A DNA stretch of 64,000 nucleotides, taken from positions 1-64,000 of the IMG/VR virus record IMGVR_UViG_3300032050_000120. One strand, given 5' to 3'. The translations under genes and the position numbers were made by a program. The notes below the pieces were generated by a model. It made no database searches. It saw only the letters and a program-made list of their open reading frames with translations, and was not told the DNA's origin. This document shows positions 32,065 through 40,178 of this stretch, piece after piece (the first letter of the stretch is position 1; every line of letters starts with the position of its first letter). Source of the DNA: a virus.

Positions 32065-32427
32065 TTAGTCATTTCTAATTTGTTTGTTGAAACCATCAAT
32101 TTGATCGTTTTGAATAATAATACCAGACTCTGGGATAATGCAAAGTTCGTAGACTGGCTTCTCAACTTCTCTGTATTGCTTTTCTATTGTCTTGGTGTGA
32201 ATAACATCATTCTTACCAACAGACGCAAGAACCTTTTCAGATAATTCGTTATATTTTTTCTCGGCTTCTTTACGAGCCTCTACCTGAGCTTTAAGCTCTC
32301 TGGATCCAGCAGCCTCAACAAATGTTGATTTCAGTTTGTATCCCGAAAAAAAACTTATCCCCATCAGGATGAAGAAAGTGATTATTTTGATCTGTAGTGC
32401 ATATAGCTTATAATATTCAAGAATCAT
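32065..32427 (-). CDS. Rz-like inner-membrane spanin candidate, 120 aa
   Basis: One N-terminal membrane segment (IITFFILMGISFFSGY), then a charged coiled-coil periplasmic part. The tail KPVYELCIIPESGIIIQNDQ is the usual conserved end of Rz-type proteins (CxIPxSG). Would fuse inner and outer membranes during lysis with the 31382 product. Confidence 0.8.
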   Translation of the reverse strand: MILEYYKLYALQIKIITFFILMGISFFSGYKLKSTFVEAAGSRELKAQVEARKEAEKKYNELSEKVLASVGKNDVIHTKTIEKQYREVEKPVYELCIIPESGIIIQNDQIDGFNKQIRND

Positions 32428-32609
32428 CTCATGTACCCAAAGCCTATCAGCTTTCGTCCTTTTTTGTTTTTTCTTTTGTGCTTTTTGTGTGCTCTTGGTG
32501 GAACTCCTGGTTCACCATCAGGACCGACACCAACACCAGCGATATTACCAGACCCAACAGCATTGGCAGCTACACCCTCTTCATTAATTATTTGTCTTAA
32601 CGTCTTCAT
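32424..32609 (-). CDS. putative capsid-targeted small basic protein, 61 aa
   Basis: MKTLRQIINEEG (I-N-E|E cleavage-like), then VGSGNIAGVGVGPDGEPG and a very basic end (HKKHKRKNKKGRK). The SGNIAGxGxGPxGEPG segment recurs in small T4-like phage proteins. After processing, the basic remainder could bind packaged DNA. ATGA overlaps on both sides. Confidence 0.7.
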   Translation of the reverse strand: MKTLRQIINEEGVAANAVGSGNIAGVGVGPDGEPGVPPRAHKKHKRKNKKGRKLIGFGYMR

Positions 32610-32995
32610 ATTTGGCTTAGGTTTGCCTCTATTACTGGATCTGAAATGATCTCGTTTGTTTTAATATTCTTTCCTCGAACCTGGTATACAACTTCTGGTA
32701 GCATTCCAAGATATTCAAGAAAAGGTTTCAACATAGTATCATATTCACCAAACTTCAAAAACAACATCCTGGCAGTAGCTTCTGGTCCAAACACATTACT
32801 GATTAAAATAATATGATTTAGGATCAGCTTTTCTTTCAGTATGTCATAATCCTTATATCTTTTAAACAATCTTTTTATGTACTTGAATGTCAGCAAATCT
32901 TGATGAAATTCATCCATACTAAAACACTGCGGATTATCATAATGTTTTGCAGCATAAAGTAAAAAATTACTATCAGTCAAGTTATCAAATTTCAT
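32606..32995 (-). CDS. conserved T4-like protein (DUF7207-type), 129 aa
   Basis: NFLLYAAKHYDNPQCFSMDE, then FKYIKRLFKRY and LILNHIILISNVFGPEATARM are the signature of a conserved protein of T4-like phages, usually beside structural genes. Predicted helical; function unknown. Confidence 0.8.
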   Translation of the reverse strand: MKFDNLTDSNFLLYAAKHYDNPQCFSMDEFHQDLLTFKYIKRLFKRYKDYDILKEKLILNHIILISNVFGPEATARMLFLKFGEYDTMLKPFLEYLGMLPEVVYQVRGKNIKTNEIISDPVIEANLSQI

Positions 32996-32998
32996 AGT

Positions 32999-33325
32999 TT
33001 AGAATGCGGAAAGTGACACTCTCTTTAGAACATTATTAGAAGTTGCGATATAAAGATAGTCTGAATCATAGAAAAACGTACCCTGCGTAACAGTAATTGT
33101 ACTGTTAGCAGGGGTTTGTTTTCTACGAACAACTACTGTATTAGCCGATAGAACCGCAGCGTTTGACAATGTTAAATTAGAACTGCAATTGGTAAACAGG
33201 TTTGAAACTGTTACCTTTCTTGAGGCTGGTGTACCAGAAGGATCATCTACAATGTATAGAAGATCCTCTCCAGCTGGAGCCGTAAGCGCAGTTAGCTCAG
33301 AAACCTTTTTGGCTCTATCGCTCAT
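32999..33325 (-). CDS. virion structural-type protein, 108 aa
   Basis: The N-terminus KKVSELTALTAPAGEDLLYI is the common small beta domain of phage fibre/appendage proteins. The remaining NSTITVTQGTFFYDSDYLYI is also beta. Directly precedes 32606 and follows the 279-aa structural protein; likely a tail or head decoration component. Confidence 0.7.
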   Translation of the reverse strand: MSDRAKKVSELTALTAPAGEDLLYIVDDPSGTPASRKVTVSNLFTNCSSNLTLSNAAVLSANTVVVRRKQTPANSTITVTQGTFFYDSDYLYIATSNNVLKRVSLSAF

Positions 33326-33328
33326 TTA

Positions 33329-34168
33329 TTAAGCGTCCTTGATGTAGGTATCGTCAGATGCGTCAGTTGTTGGACCGTTCAGTGTAGCAAGAACTTCGTA
33401 TTGAACACGACCAGCGCGACCACCAGTACCTTCAGTACGGATAACCCAACCAGTATGTGCAACTTTGTCTTTTAGACCGCTGACAACAGCAACAGCGGTT
33501 GCGGTTTCACCACGTAGGCTGTGACCAGCTTCATCAGCGACAACGATTTCCAAGTTAGCAGCAGTGCCACCTTTGGTCGAAGATATCTTAACAGCAGTTG
33601 TGTTTGCTGCAACGATATAATACTGACTACCTGAAGCCAATGGCGACAGAGCAGTATTACCAGCAGCAACACTGTAAGTGACATAATCGCCAACACGGAA
33701 AATGCTGTTTGCAGTTGAGATCAGAATAGCATCTGCTGCTGCGTCAACACCCTGGGTGTTTGCATTAAACGACTTAACAGCTGGCGCAGCGATAGAGACC
33801 GATGGGCTTGTGGTCAAGCCTGTGGTGGCTACGTTGATGGTCAGAGCCGAAACCTTACCAGAGTTGTTGACAGTCGAGTTGGCAACAGTGACGTTAGCAG
33901 CACCAGCAATGGTGACAGTAACGACTGCGTTGGCAGAGTAACCTGAACCTGGGCTAGTAACGGTATAGCTAACAACAGCACCGTTGGAAACCCCAATTTC
34001 GGTTGAGTCTACGCCAAATTGACCGACCTTCATGCCAGTGACAAAAGAGTTGAGAGTTGTGTTACCAAACAGATCAGTCTGATTACCTGTGTTTGGTGTC
34101 TTGTTGAATTGGGCTGCTGCGAAAATGCAAGAGTTCGAAGCGGTGTCTGTGTTACCCCATAGAGCCAT
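33329..34168 (-). CDS. virion structural protein, 279 aa
   Basis: MALWGNTDTASNSCIF at the start and AHTGWVIRTEGTGGRAGRVQ near the end are hallmarks of a structural protein of T4-like environmental phages. The middle is beta-rich (PGSGYSANAVVTVT). CTAAATAC (34202-34209) lies 34 bp upstream, a possible late promoter. Confidence 0.75.
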   Translation of the reverse strand: MALWGNTDTASNSCIFAAAQFNKTPNTGNQTDLFGNTTLNSFVTGMKVGQFGVDSTEIGVSNGAVVSYTVTSPGSGYSANAVVTVTIAGAANVTVANSTVNNSGKVSALTINVATTGLTTSPSVSIAAPAVKSFNANTQGVDAAADAILISTANSIFRVGDYVTYSVAAGNTALSPLASGSQYYIVAANTTAVKISSTKGGTAANLEIVVADEAGHSLRGETATAVAVVSGLKDKVAHTGWVIRTEGTGGRAGRVQYEVLATLNGPTTDASDDTYIKDA

Positions 34169-34180
34169 GTTGTATTACTC

Positions 34181-34423
34181 CTATTTTAAAAAATGTTCTG
34201 TGTATTTAGACGGTTTTGAAACGTCAAGTTTATCCGAATACACAGTATTTATAATTTTCTGCTTCACTAAAGGTTTCACGACCTGTTTTGGTGGTTCTAC
34301 GACAGGATCTTCCTTTTTTCTCAAGTCAGAAAGCGATTTTACTTGTTCACGAACTGGTTCAACTCGTGGGTTTAGCACGGGTGCGTTTTTACCAATAATA
34401 GTCACTTTAGCGTTTATTGCCAT
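34181..34423 (-). CDS. hypothetical protein, 80 aa
   Basis: Pro/Val/Lys-rich (VVEPPKQVVKPLVKQK), similar in composition to the repeats of the upstream 519-aa protein, suggesting they interact or share origin. Function unknown. Confidence 0.6.
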   Translation of the reverse strand: MAINAKVTIIGKNAPVLNPRVEPVREQVKSLSDLRKKEDPVVEPPKQVVKPLVKQKIINTVYSDKLDVSKPSKYTEHFLK

Positions 34424-34426
34424 TTC

Positions 34427-35986
34427 TTATCTCTTCAGTTTACCCTTCTTCAGAACCTTGCGGATCAATTTACGAAGACGCTTGGTGTTATCGGATGTTG
34501 CTGTTCTTTCACCTGGCATAACGTCCTGGTGTCTGCGGATAAGGCGAACCTTCATCTTACCAACAACCTCGCCACGCTTTGGTGGGGCGCGATAGACTAC
34601 GGGCTTACGGGTGGCATCTGGCATATAGGCTTCGTCCAGTTTCTTGAACTTGGAATTAGCCGATCTTTCTGGGCTGCTGTGATACCACTTTTTCACATCT
34701 GGATCCCAACGCATACCCTCTTCTTTTGCAGCGTCTTTTTGCTGAAAAGAAACAGCGTGATAAATCTTCTCTGTGGATCTTGGTAGAGCTTTTCTTCTAC
34801 CGTTATCCTTGTAGCCATAACCATACTGTTTGTTTGGATAGACTCTTTCGTTTTCGCCAGTCTTAGGGTTTACTCTGTAACCATCACCACGCTCATCAAC
34901 ACCCTCATCGGATGCACCGCCGATCCAACCAACGCCTGGAGACCAAGTTGCGCCTTCTTCGATATCAACAGATTCATACTGCATGAAACGGATGCTTCCA
35001 GCACCACGCTCACGAAGCTGTCTCATGACTCGTGCTTTGGCGAAGGTATCTTTACCCTTATAACGATAGACGTTTGTCTTCTCGGAACCATTGATAATAT
35101 ACATTACTTTGAACTTTTTAAATCTTTCTTCTTCTTCCGAAATATATTCCTCACGAACACCAGTACCTGTAATGTTTGTTCTTAAATCTCTACCACGAGC
35201 ACGACCACCAAAACCAAATGGTATTTTTGGTGGTACTACTGGTGGTGGTTTTGTTCCTGTTGGTGTTTTTGGTGGTGCTGGTGGTTTTATATCTGTTTTA
35301 GTTTGTGTTACGACCTTTGTTGAAGTTTGTGGTACAACTACTATTTTAGTTTGTGGAACAGGCAGTGTTTTAGTTTGTGGTACGACTTCTGGTTTAACCA
35401 GTGGATTAGTTTTTGGCACAACCAGTGGTTTAGTTTCTGGTTTAACTTCTGGTTTAACCAGTGGTTTAGTTTCTGGTTTAACTTCTGGTTTAACCAGTGG
35501 TTTAGTTTCTGGTTTAACTTCTGGTTTAACCAGTGGATCAGTTTTTGGCACAACCAGTGGGTAAGTTTTTGGTTCAACAAATGGTTTAACTTCTGGTTTA
35601 ACTGGCTCTTTAAATGGTCTTTGATCTGGAGCTGGTTTTGCTGGCGATGGCTTTACTTGTGGTGCAAACAATTTTCTCATGTCATCTGAAATTGATTGTC
35701 TACCCAGATTAAATTTATAGTGTGCAAGTTGTTCTGGATTCAATGCTTTTTCATTTTGTTTTAACCACTGTGCAGCAGCATCAAGTTCAGCTTGACTTGC
35801 TTTTGGTGGGTTAATACCAATAGAACGAAAAAGATCATCTATAGGATTTTTAATAGCTTTTTCTAAAGCATCATCAACACCCTTAGAAATGCCTTTTGGT
35901 ATAGGCGCAGCTTTTAAAACATCTCCTTTGCCTTCTTTAATATTTCTTTTTTTAAGAAGCGCTTTTATGATATCTAGTTTAGACAT
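34427..35986 (-). CDS. Pro-rich repeat protein with DUF5710-like domain, 519 aa
   Basis: Residues 105-260 are Pro-Lys-Glu-Val-Thr repeats based on KPEVKPETKPLV. Near residue 435, YHAVSFQQKDAAKEEGMRWD with KKWYH is DUF5710-like. The C-terminus is basic (RLRKLIRKVLKKGKLKR). The extended repeat resembles a stalk or spacer. ATG at 35986 follows GACGGGGATTGAT and is preferred to a TTG at 36001. Confidence 0.65.
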   Translation of the reverse strand: MSKLDIIKALLKKRNIKEGKGDVLKAAPIPKGISKGVDDALEKAIKNPIDDLFRSIGINPPKASQAELDAAAQWLKQNEKALNPEQLAHYKFNLGRQSISDDMRKLFAPQVKPSPAKPAPDQRPFKEPVKPEVKPFVEPKTYPLVVPKTDPLVKPEVKPETKPLVKPEVKPETKPLVKPEVKPETKPLVVPKTNPLVKPEVVPQTKTLPVPQTKIVVVPQTSTKVVTQTKTDIKPPAPPKTPTGTKPPPVVPPKIPFGFGGRARGRDLRTNITGTGVREEYISEEEERFKKFKVMYIINGSEKTNVYRYKGKDTFAKARVMRQLRERGAGSIRFMQYESVDIEEGATWSPGVGWIGGASDEGVDERGDGYRVNPKTGENERVYPNKQYGYGYKDNGRRKALPRSTEKIYHAVSFQQKDAAKEEGMRWDPDVKKWYHSSPERSANSKFKKLDEAYMPDATRKPVVYRAPPKRGEVVGKMKVRLIRRHQDVMPGERTATSDNTKRLRKLIRKVLKKGKLKR

Positions 35987-35987
35987 A

Positions 35988-36569
35988 TCAATCCCCGTCA
36001 ATTATTTTTAGTTTACGTTGAGCTTTAAGACTTCTGGACATTAAGTACCCTTTGACATTATCAATATCACGATCAGTGTCAGGATTAGTCAGAGACTTTG
36101 GTGGTGTCTTAAAGCGATTATCATTGACACCATCAAATGTGGTGTCAAATGTTGGTTCTGCTACTTTTGATTTGATGAAATCAAGATGTTTTGCCAGGTA
36201 AGAGTGTTCTTTTCCAAGACCAATCTTATCAGCATATTTCATAGCACGGTCATACATCAGCTGAGCTTGCTTAGCATCAGAAGCGTCTGCTTTCTGGGTC
36301 AGAACAACTTGCTTCTCAAGAGCAAACAATTGATCTTGAAATCTCGCTGCATTCTCAGCAGCATTAACATCCAGACTTTTATCTAGAGCAGAATAAAGCT
36401 TCTGTGCTGGTGGTGACATATCAAAGTTTCTTGTCACGAAAGACCCAACAACGATCTGATCGTCTGGATCGTTCTCAACATTCTGATCGCCAATCTTATA
36501 ATTGACAATCTTTTCACCAATCATCATTTTTTTGATTCTGGTTTCTAAAGACTCGTACTTATTGTTCAT
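35988..36569 (-). CDS. hypothetical virion-associated protein, 193 aa
   Basis: MNNKYESLETRIKKMMIGEK starts with an amphipathic helix that might act as a capsid-targeting sequence but lacks the clear LxE|A form. Otherwise helical (YSALDKSLDVNAAENAARF). Overlaps the Dps-like gene upstream by 4 nt. Confidence 0.6.
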   Translation of the reverse strand: MNNKYESLETRIKKMMIGEKIVNYKIGDQNVENDPDDQIVVGSFVTRNFDMSPPAQKLYSALDKSLDVNAAENAARFQDQLFALEKQVVLTQKADASDAKQAQLMYDRAMKYADKIGLGKEHSYLAKHLDFIKSKVAEPTFDTTFDGVNDNRFKTPPKSLTNPDTDRDIDNVKGYLMSRSLKAQRKLKIIDGD

Positions 36570-37003
36570 TGTCTACCTTTTAAAAACGAAGAGATCATCC
36601 AGGCGTGTTTTGCATGTGCTGTCAGACGATCTTGAATTACATTTGAAATTGCAAAGTTTTTGTCTTGCTCTGCATAGTTGTATGCTATTGTTAAAGATCC
36701 AATCACTTTGGCATTGTCAAGAAGCAGTGTTTTCAGCATTTCAGCAACAGGGATAATTCTGTCTTCATCTTCAATTATGGTAAGCTCTCTCAAACGTGAA
36801 AGAGAACCTGGAGAATATGCACCAGTAGTTCTGATCAATTCTGCTATCAAATCAACAGCCCCTTGGGTCTCTTCGTAAAGTTCGCCAAAGAACGCATGAA
36901 ACTCATGAAAGTCTGCACCTTCTACATTCCAATGAAAACCCTGCGCCTTCACATAGAATGCAAAGGTGTCGGCTAGGGCTGATTTTAGACTTTCAATTAA
37001 CAT
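36566..37003 (-). CDS. Dps/ferritin-like protein, 145 aa
   Basis: AFYVKAQGFHWNVEGADFHEFHAFFGELYEE (residues 15-45) carries the Dps ferroxidase pattern (HWN...H...D/E). The remaining helices fit the four-helix ferritin fold. It could protect phage or host DNA from oxidative damage, or be virion-associated given its late-gene position. CATAAATAG (37022-37030) precedes it. Confidence 0.82.
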   Translation of the reverse strand: MLIESLKSALADTFAFYVKAQGFHWNVEGADFHEFHAFFGELYEETQGAVDLIAELIRTTGAYSPGSLSRLRELTIIEDEDRIIPVAEMLKTLLLDNAKVIGSLTIAYNYAEQDKNFAISNVIQDRLTAHAKHAWMISSFLKGRQ

Positions 37004-37031
37004 AATTATCCTCTTATGTAGCTATTTATGC

Positions 37032-37154
37032 TTACGCCACTTGCCAATATTTGTTATCTCTATAGTCCTCTGGGATCGGATTCATAGCCTCAAGCACATT
37101 AGCACCCCCACCACCACTAGATGTAATTTTTAAATTGGTATATGTTACTGTCAT
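37032..37154 (-). CDS. hypothetical protein, 40 aa
   Basis: Short frame MTVTYTNLKITSSGGGGANV... ending YWQVA. Starts in a TAATG overlap with the upstream gene, which supports coupled translation. Gly-rich centre; unknown. Confidence 0.6.
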   Translation of the reverse strand: MTVTYTNLKITSSGGGGANVLEAMNPIPEDYRDNKYWQVA

Positions 37155-37480
37155 TATTCCACTCGATATCCAGCGTTGCTTTCCACCAAAGCTTCTTCAA
37201 ACGCTTTTTTGAAAGCAAGCATAATTAAACCACCAGGAACATCAATAAACACACCTGGCTCCACTTCCACATTATACACCTTGCTCACCATGCTGTCGAG
37301 GGCTACGGTGAAGTTACCGAAGGGTACTGATTTGACGAATTCTTCATTAACAAACAACAACTCTTCTACTTTATATGTAAGAGTACCAGAGTTTGAAATT
37401 GGATCCCAATCAATTATAGTGGTGGGAGAAACAAGTTCTCTTTTTACTGACGCATTTTCTGTGTTGATTATTCTTGCCAT
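37154..37480 (-). CDS. hypothetical protein, 108 aa
   Basis: MARIINTENASVKRELVSPT..., beta-rich, ending with a helix (LIMLAFKKAFEEALVESN). Overlaps the sulfotransferase-like gene by 13 nt. No family recognised. Confidence 0.6.
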   Translation of the reverse strand: MARIINTENASVKRELVSPTTIIDWDPISNSGTLTYKVEELLFVNEEFVKSVPFGNFTVALDSMVSKVYNVEVEPGVFIDVPGGLIMLAFKKAFEEALVESNAGYRVE

Positions 37481-38106
37481 TTTATTCCTCTCTCTTTGAG
37501 ATACATATAATCTTCTGTATAGTAATTTTTTATTTCTTGAATATCATCTTTAGTAAGATTATCAAGATGCTCTATTTTCAAACTAGGATTTCCAATATCA
37601 ATTTCACTTATATTTATATCTAATATCTCAGCTAATTTTTGAACTTCTTCATCATAATTTCTGAAGTCTAGTAGCTGCATATCTGGGAAGTTTAGCCAAT
37701 GCACTTGCTTGCGATACACGTTATTTCTATGATGAGTCATCGTGCGAAATACTTCTATAAGAGAGACGCTATCGTTTAATGCTTTTAGTTCTGGAGATAA
37801 ATCTTCATATGGATTATCTCCAAACGAAGACATTTTGATTTCGTTTCCATAGAACGCATGAAAGAAGTCATGGGTTCTCCATCGCTTAATATATCTTAAC
37901 ATTGATACTGCTCGTTCTACTGGATCTCGGTAGAACGCAAACATAGTATATTGACTAAAATCTCGTCTTTTACAAATTGCTGAATAGTTCTCATGAGAAT
38001 GAGCACATTCATCTAATCCCTTATCGTAAAATGTTTTACATAAAGTATATGTTCCAGTTTTTGGCACTAAAAATATTACTACTTTATTTTTCTTTGATAC
38101 TATCAT
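37468..38106 (-). CDS. sulfotransferase-like protein, 212 aa
   Basis: N-terminal FLVPKTGTYTLCKTF is a PAPS 5'-phosphosulfate loop (PKTGT). FYRDPVERAVSMLRYI (about residues 57-72) is the 3'-phosphate-binding motif. Both fit the sulfotransferase family 2 fold. It may sulfate a glycan on the host surface or the virion. Adjacent to a 2OG oxygenase and fibre genes, so a fibre/appendage modification role is plausible. Confidence 0.8.
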   Translation of the reverse strand: MIVSKKNKVVIFLVPKTGTYTLCKTFYDKGLDECAHSHENYSAICKRRDFSQYTMFAFYRDPVERAVSMLRYIKRWRTHDFFHAFYGNEIKMSSFGDNPYEDLSPELKALNDSVSLIEVFRTMTHHRNNVYRKQVHWLNFPDMQLLDFRNYDEEVQKLAEILDINISEIDIGNPSLKIEHLDNLTKDDIQEIKNYYTEDYMYLKERGIKWQE

Positions 38107-38386
38107 TTAATTTCTCAATGTTTGCATCTTGATAATGTATCGCATTTCCATACATTGATGCCCACTTTCTAAACACATGATGATCAATTAATTTATATGG
38201 TATAAACTTTTCATTCGGTGGTGGTATATCTATGTAATGTGTAGTTTTAACTTTTTCGAGTGTTTTAAGATTGGTTGTGGTGAACAGAACTATTATTTTA
38301 GTTATCACTTTATCATTTTTAGATTCATCAAAATATTCAGATTTTACGTCAGAATAAAAAGCTGCCTGGTGATGATAAGAAGCCAT
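38084..38386 (-). CDS. hypothetical protein, 100 aa
   Basis: Begins MASYHHQAAFYSDVK and overlaps the genes on both sides. Mixed alpha/beta. Sits between the oxygenase and sulfotransferase genes and may be part of the same modification unit. Confidence 0.6.
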   Translation of the reverse strand: MASYHHQAAFYSDVKSEYFDESKNDKVITKIIVLFTTTNLKTLEKVKTTHYIDIPPPNEKFIPYKLIDHHVFRKWASMYGNAIHYQDANIEKLNDSIKEK

Positions 38387-39009
38387 TATCTATATCTTGG
38401 ACCACTGACAAAAACAACAAGAGTCTGCCTTACTCCTTTTGTAACAGGAGTCACACAGTGCTGAACAAAAGACGGGAATACCACAACCTCACCTTTTTTT
38501 AATTTACCGACATTAAGTTCGCCATTTATAAACAATTTTAATTCCCCACCCTCATATTCAGATGGATCGGATAGACCGACAATCATGCTTAGTTTTCGCA
38601 TATTAGTATAACCAGAACCTATGTCACTATGCCAAGAAAACTTACCGTGGCGTTCACCGCCACTTTCATCTGCTTCATAGCGCATAAAAGATATATCGTC
38701 TAAAATTCCTATGATGTTAACACCAAAATGTGTTTCATTTAACTCTGCGGCTTTTACTCGAACAGCTGTGTACAGCCACTCATAACCTTCTCTATGAACC
38801 CAACCAGCTTTAACTATTCTCCAATTATCATTGACTACATGTGTCACCCCATCATAAGTCACAACTCCTGGCGGAAACTTAGAACTATCAATCTTTAATA
38901 TTTCATCACATTGTTCTGGTGTCAATAATGTAGATTGACTAAGAAGTCTTATGCGAGGTTCTTCTTTAAATATCAGAGAATCGTGATGTGGAATTCTGTC
39001 TATACTCAT
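38386..39009 (-). CDS. 2OG-Fe(II) oxygenase (prolyl-hydroxylase-like), 207 aa
   Basis: FSWHSDIGSG (HxD) near residue 123, then SFVQHCVTPVTKGVRQTL (distal His and Arg) near residue 185: the P4Hc-type iron/2OG site. Could hydroxylate Pro/Lys, for instance in the collagen-like fibre encoded just upstream, which would parallel collagen prolyl hydroxylation; target unproven. Confidence 0.87.
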   Translation of the reverse strand: MSIDRIPHHDSLIFKEEPRIRLLSQSTLLTPEQCDEILKIDSSKFPPGVVTYDGVTHVVNDNWRIVKAGWVHREGYEWLYTAVRVKAAELNETHFGVNIIGILDDISFMRYEADESGGERHGKFSWHSDIGSGYTNMRKLSMIVGLSDPSEYEGGELKLFINGELNVGKLKKGEVVVFPSFVQHCVTPVTKGVRQTLVVFVSGPRYR

Positions 39010-39020
39010 TATGTATGTCC

Positions 39021-40178
39021 TTATGGGATAATGCCTAGTACTGTACCTACTGTTGGTTCTGATTCAGTGCCACTGAATAAATCTAATTCGTTTGTTGCTA
39101 CGATAGTACTTCCACCAGAATCCGTAGAAAATTCCATTTTTAGTGTCCAACTATTTACACCCCCGCCAGCATCCGTAAATACGCTCCATGTTCTTGCTGT
39201 ATTCAACTGCAACCAACTACCGACTGTTCCAGTACCACTTCCAGTAATAGTTGTGGCTTTTACCCAATAGTTATTACCAACCGAAGTTGCAGGATTATTT
39301 ACCCATTTAAGACCTTCCGTTAAAGTCGCTTCTCCTACTACAGTTATTGATCCATTTGATTCAAGTGTTAAAGAAGAAGTTGCTGATCCTTCACCCCATA
39401 ATTTACTATTAGCTACACCAGAAAAACACCCTAAAACTCTTAGTGTAGTGTCGAAACCAGCACTAGGTTTCACACCTAAAGTTACGAATGCACCTTTTGA
39501 AGATGCAGCAACAGTAACAGAAGTTGTTCCAGTAGAGCCAGATGTTGTTTTAGTACCAGTAACAAGACCTATACCACCACCATTAGCCGTTGATACTGTT
39601 CTTGATACCACAACCAGTAAGTTTGTTAAGTTTGCATTTGTTGGAGAGCTGTAGTTAAAAGACGAATTCGCGTCTCTACCAATACCAGAAATATGCGCAA
39701 TCATTGCGTTGTTTGTTGACGTGGTGACCGCTGGTAGTGTATGAGTTGTGCCAGCGGTAGCCAATACACTACCAGAAGTAACTTCAACTGGTGTCGTTTG
39801 ATCTACTCGCCTAAAAGAAAACATCTGTCCAGTTGTTAGTACACCTGTATCGGTAACACCAACGTTTGCCTGTGATCCAGATGCTATTTTCGTGTACACC
39901 GCTACACGAATAGATTGGGAAGCGCCAGCAGTACCCGTGCTTTGAGGACTGTTACTAACTTCTGTCCAGGTACCGCCATCTGTTGGTGTTGTTATTGTTT
40001 GATTTGTGCTTGTGATAACTAAAACCAAAAGATCATTATTGATATAACTTTGTGGTGGTGTGATTGTTATACCAGCTATATTTTCAAAAAAAGCACCAGC
40101 ATCAACAAAAGTTACAGTATCTAAAGTTGCTGCTGCTGCTTTTGCAGTTGCTATTAGTGATTGTTGCATTGCACCCAT
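39021..40178 (-). CDS. fibre/appendage structural protein, 385 aa
   Basis: Beta-rich, Thr/Ser/Gly/Val-rich throughout, with a helical start ([20 protein letters not shown]). ATG 40178 overlaps the collagen-like gene's stop (TAATG). Probably a tail fibre or baseplate-linked receptor-binding component; no lectin family recognised. Confidence 0.65.
   Translation of the reverse strand: MGAMQQSLIATAKAAAATLDTVTFVDAGAFFENIAGITITPPQSYINNDLLVLVITSTNQTITTPTDGGTWTEVSNSPQSTGTAGASQSIRVAVYTKIASGSQANVGVTDTGVLTTGQMFSFRRVDQTTPVEVTSGSVLATAGTTHTLPAVTTSTNNAMIAHISGIGRDANSSFNYSSPTNANLTNLLVVVSRTVSTANGGGIGLVTGTKTTSGSTGTTSVTVAASSKGAFVTLGVKPSAGFDTTLRVLGCFSGVANSKLWGEGSATSSLTLESNGSITVVGEATLTEGLKWVNNPATSVGNNYWVKATTITGSGTGTVGSWLQLNTARTWSVFTDAGGGVNSWTLKMEFSTDSGGSTIVATNELDLFSGTESEPTVGTVLGIIP

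Noticed and set aside
35091-35689. Plus-strand frames full of TSGLVSG or WFSFWF repeats
   Set aside because: Shadow of the Pro-rich repeat region of the minus-strand 519-aa gene; no start signals.
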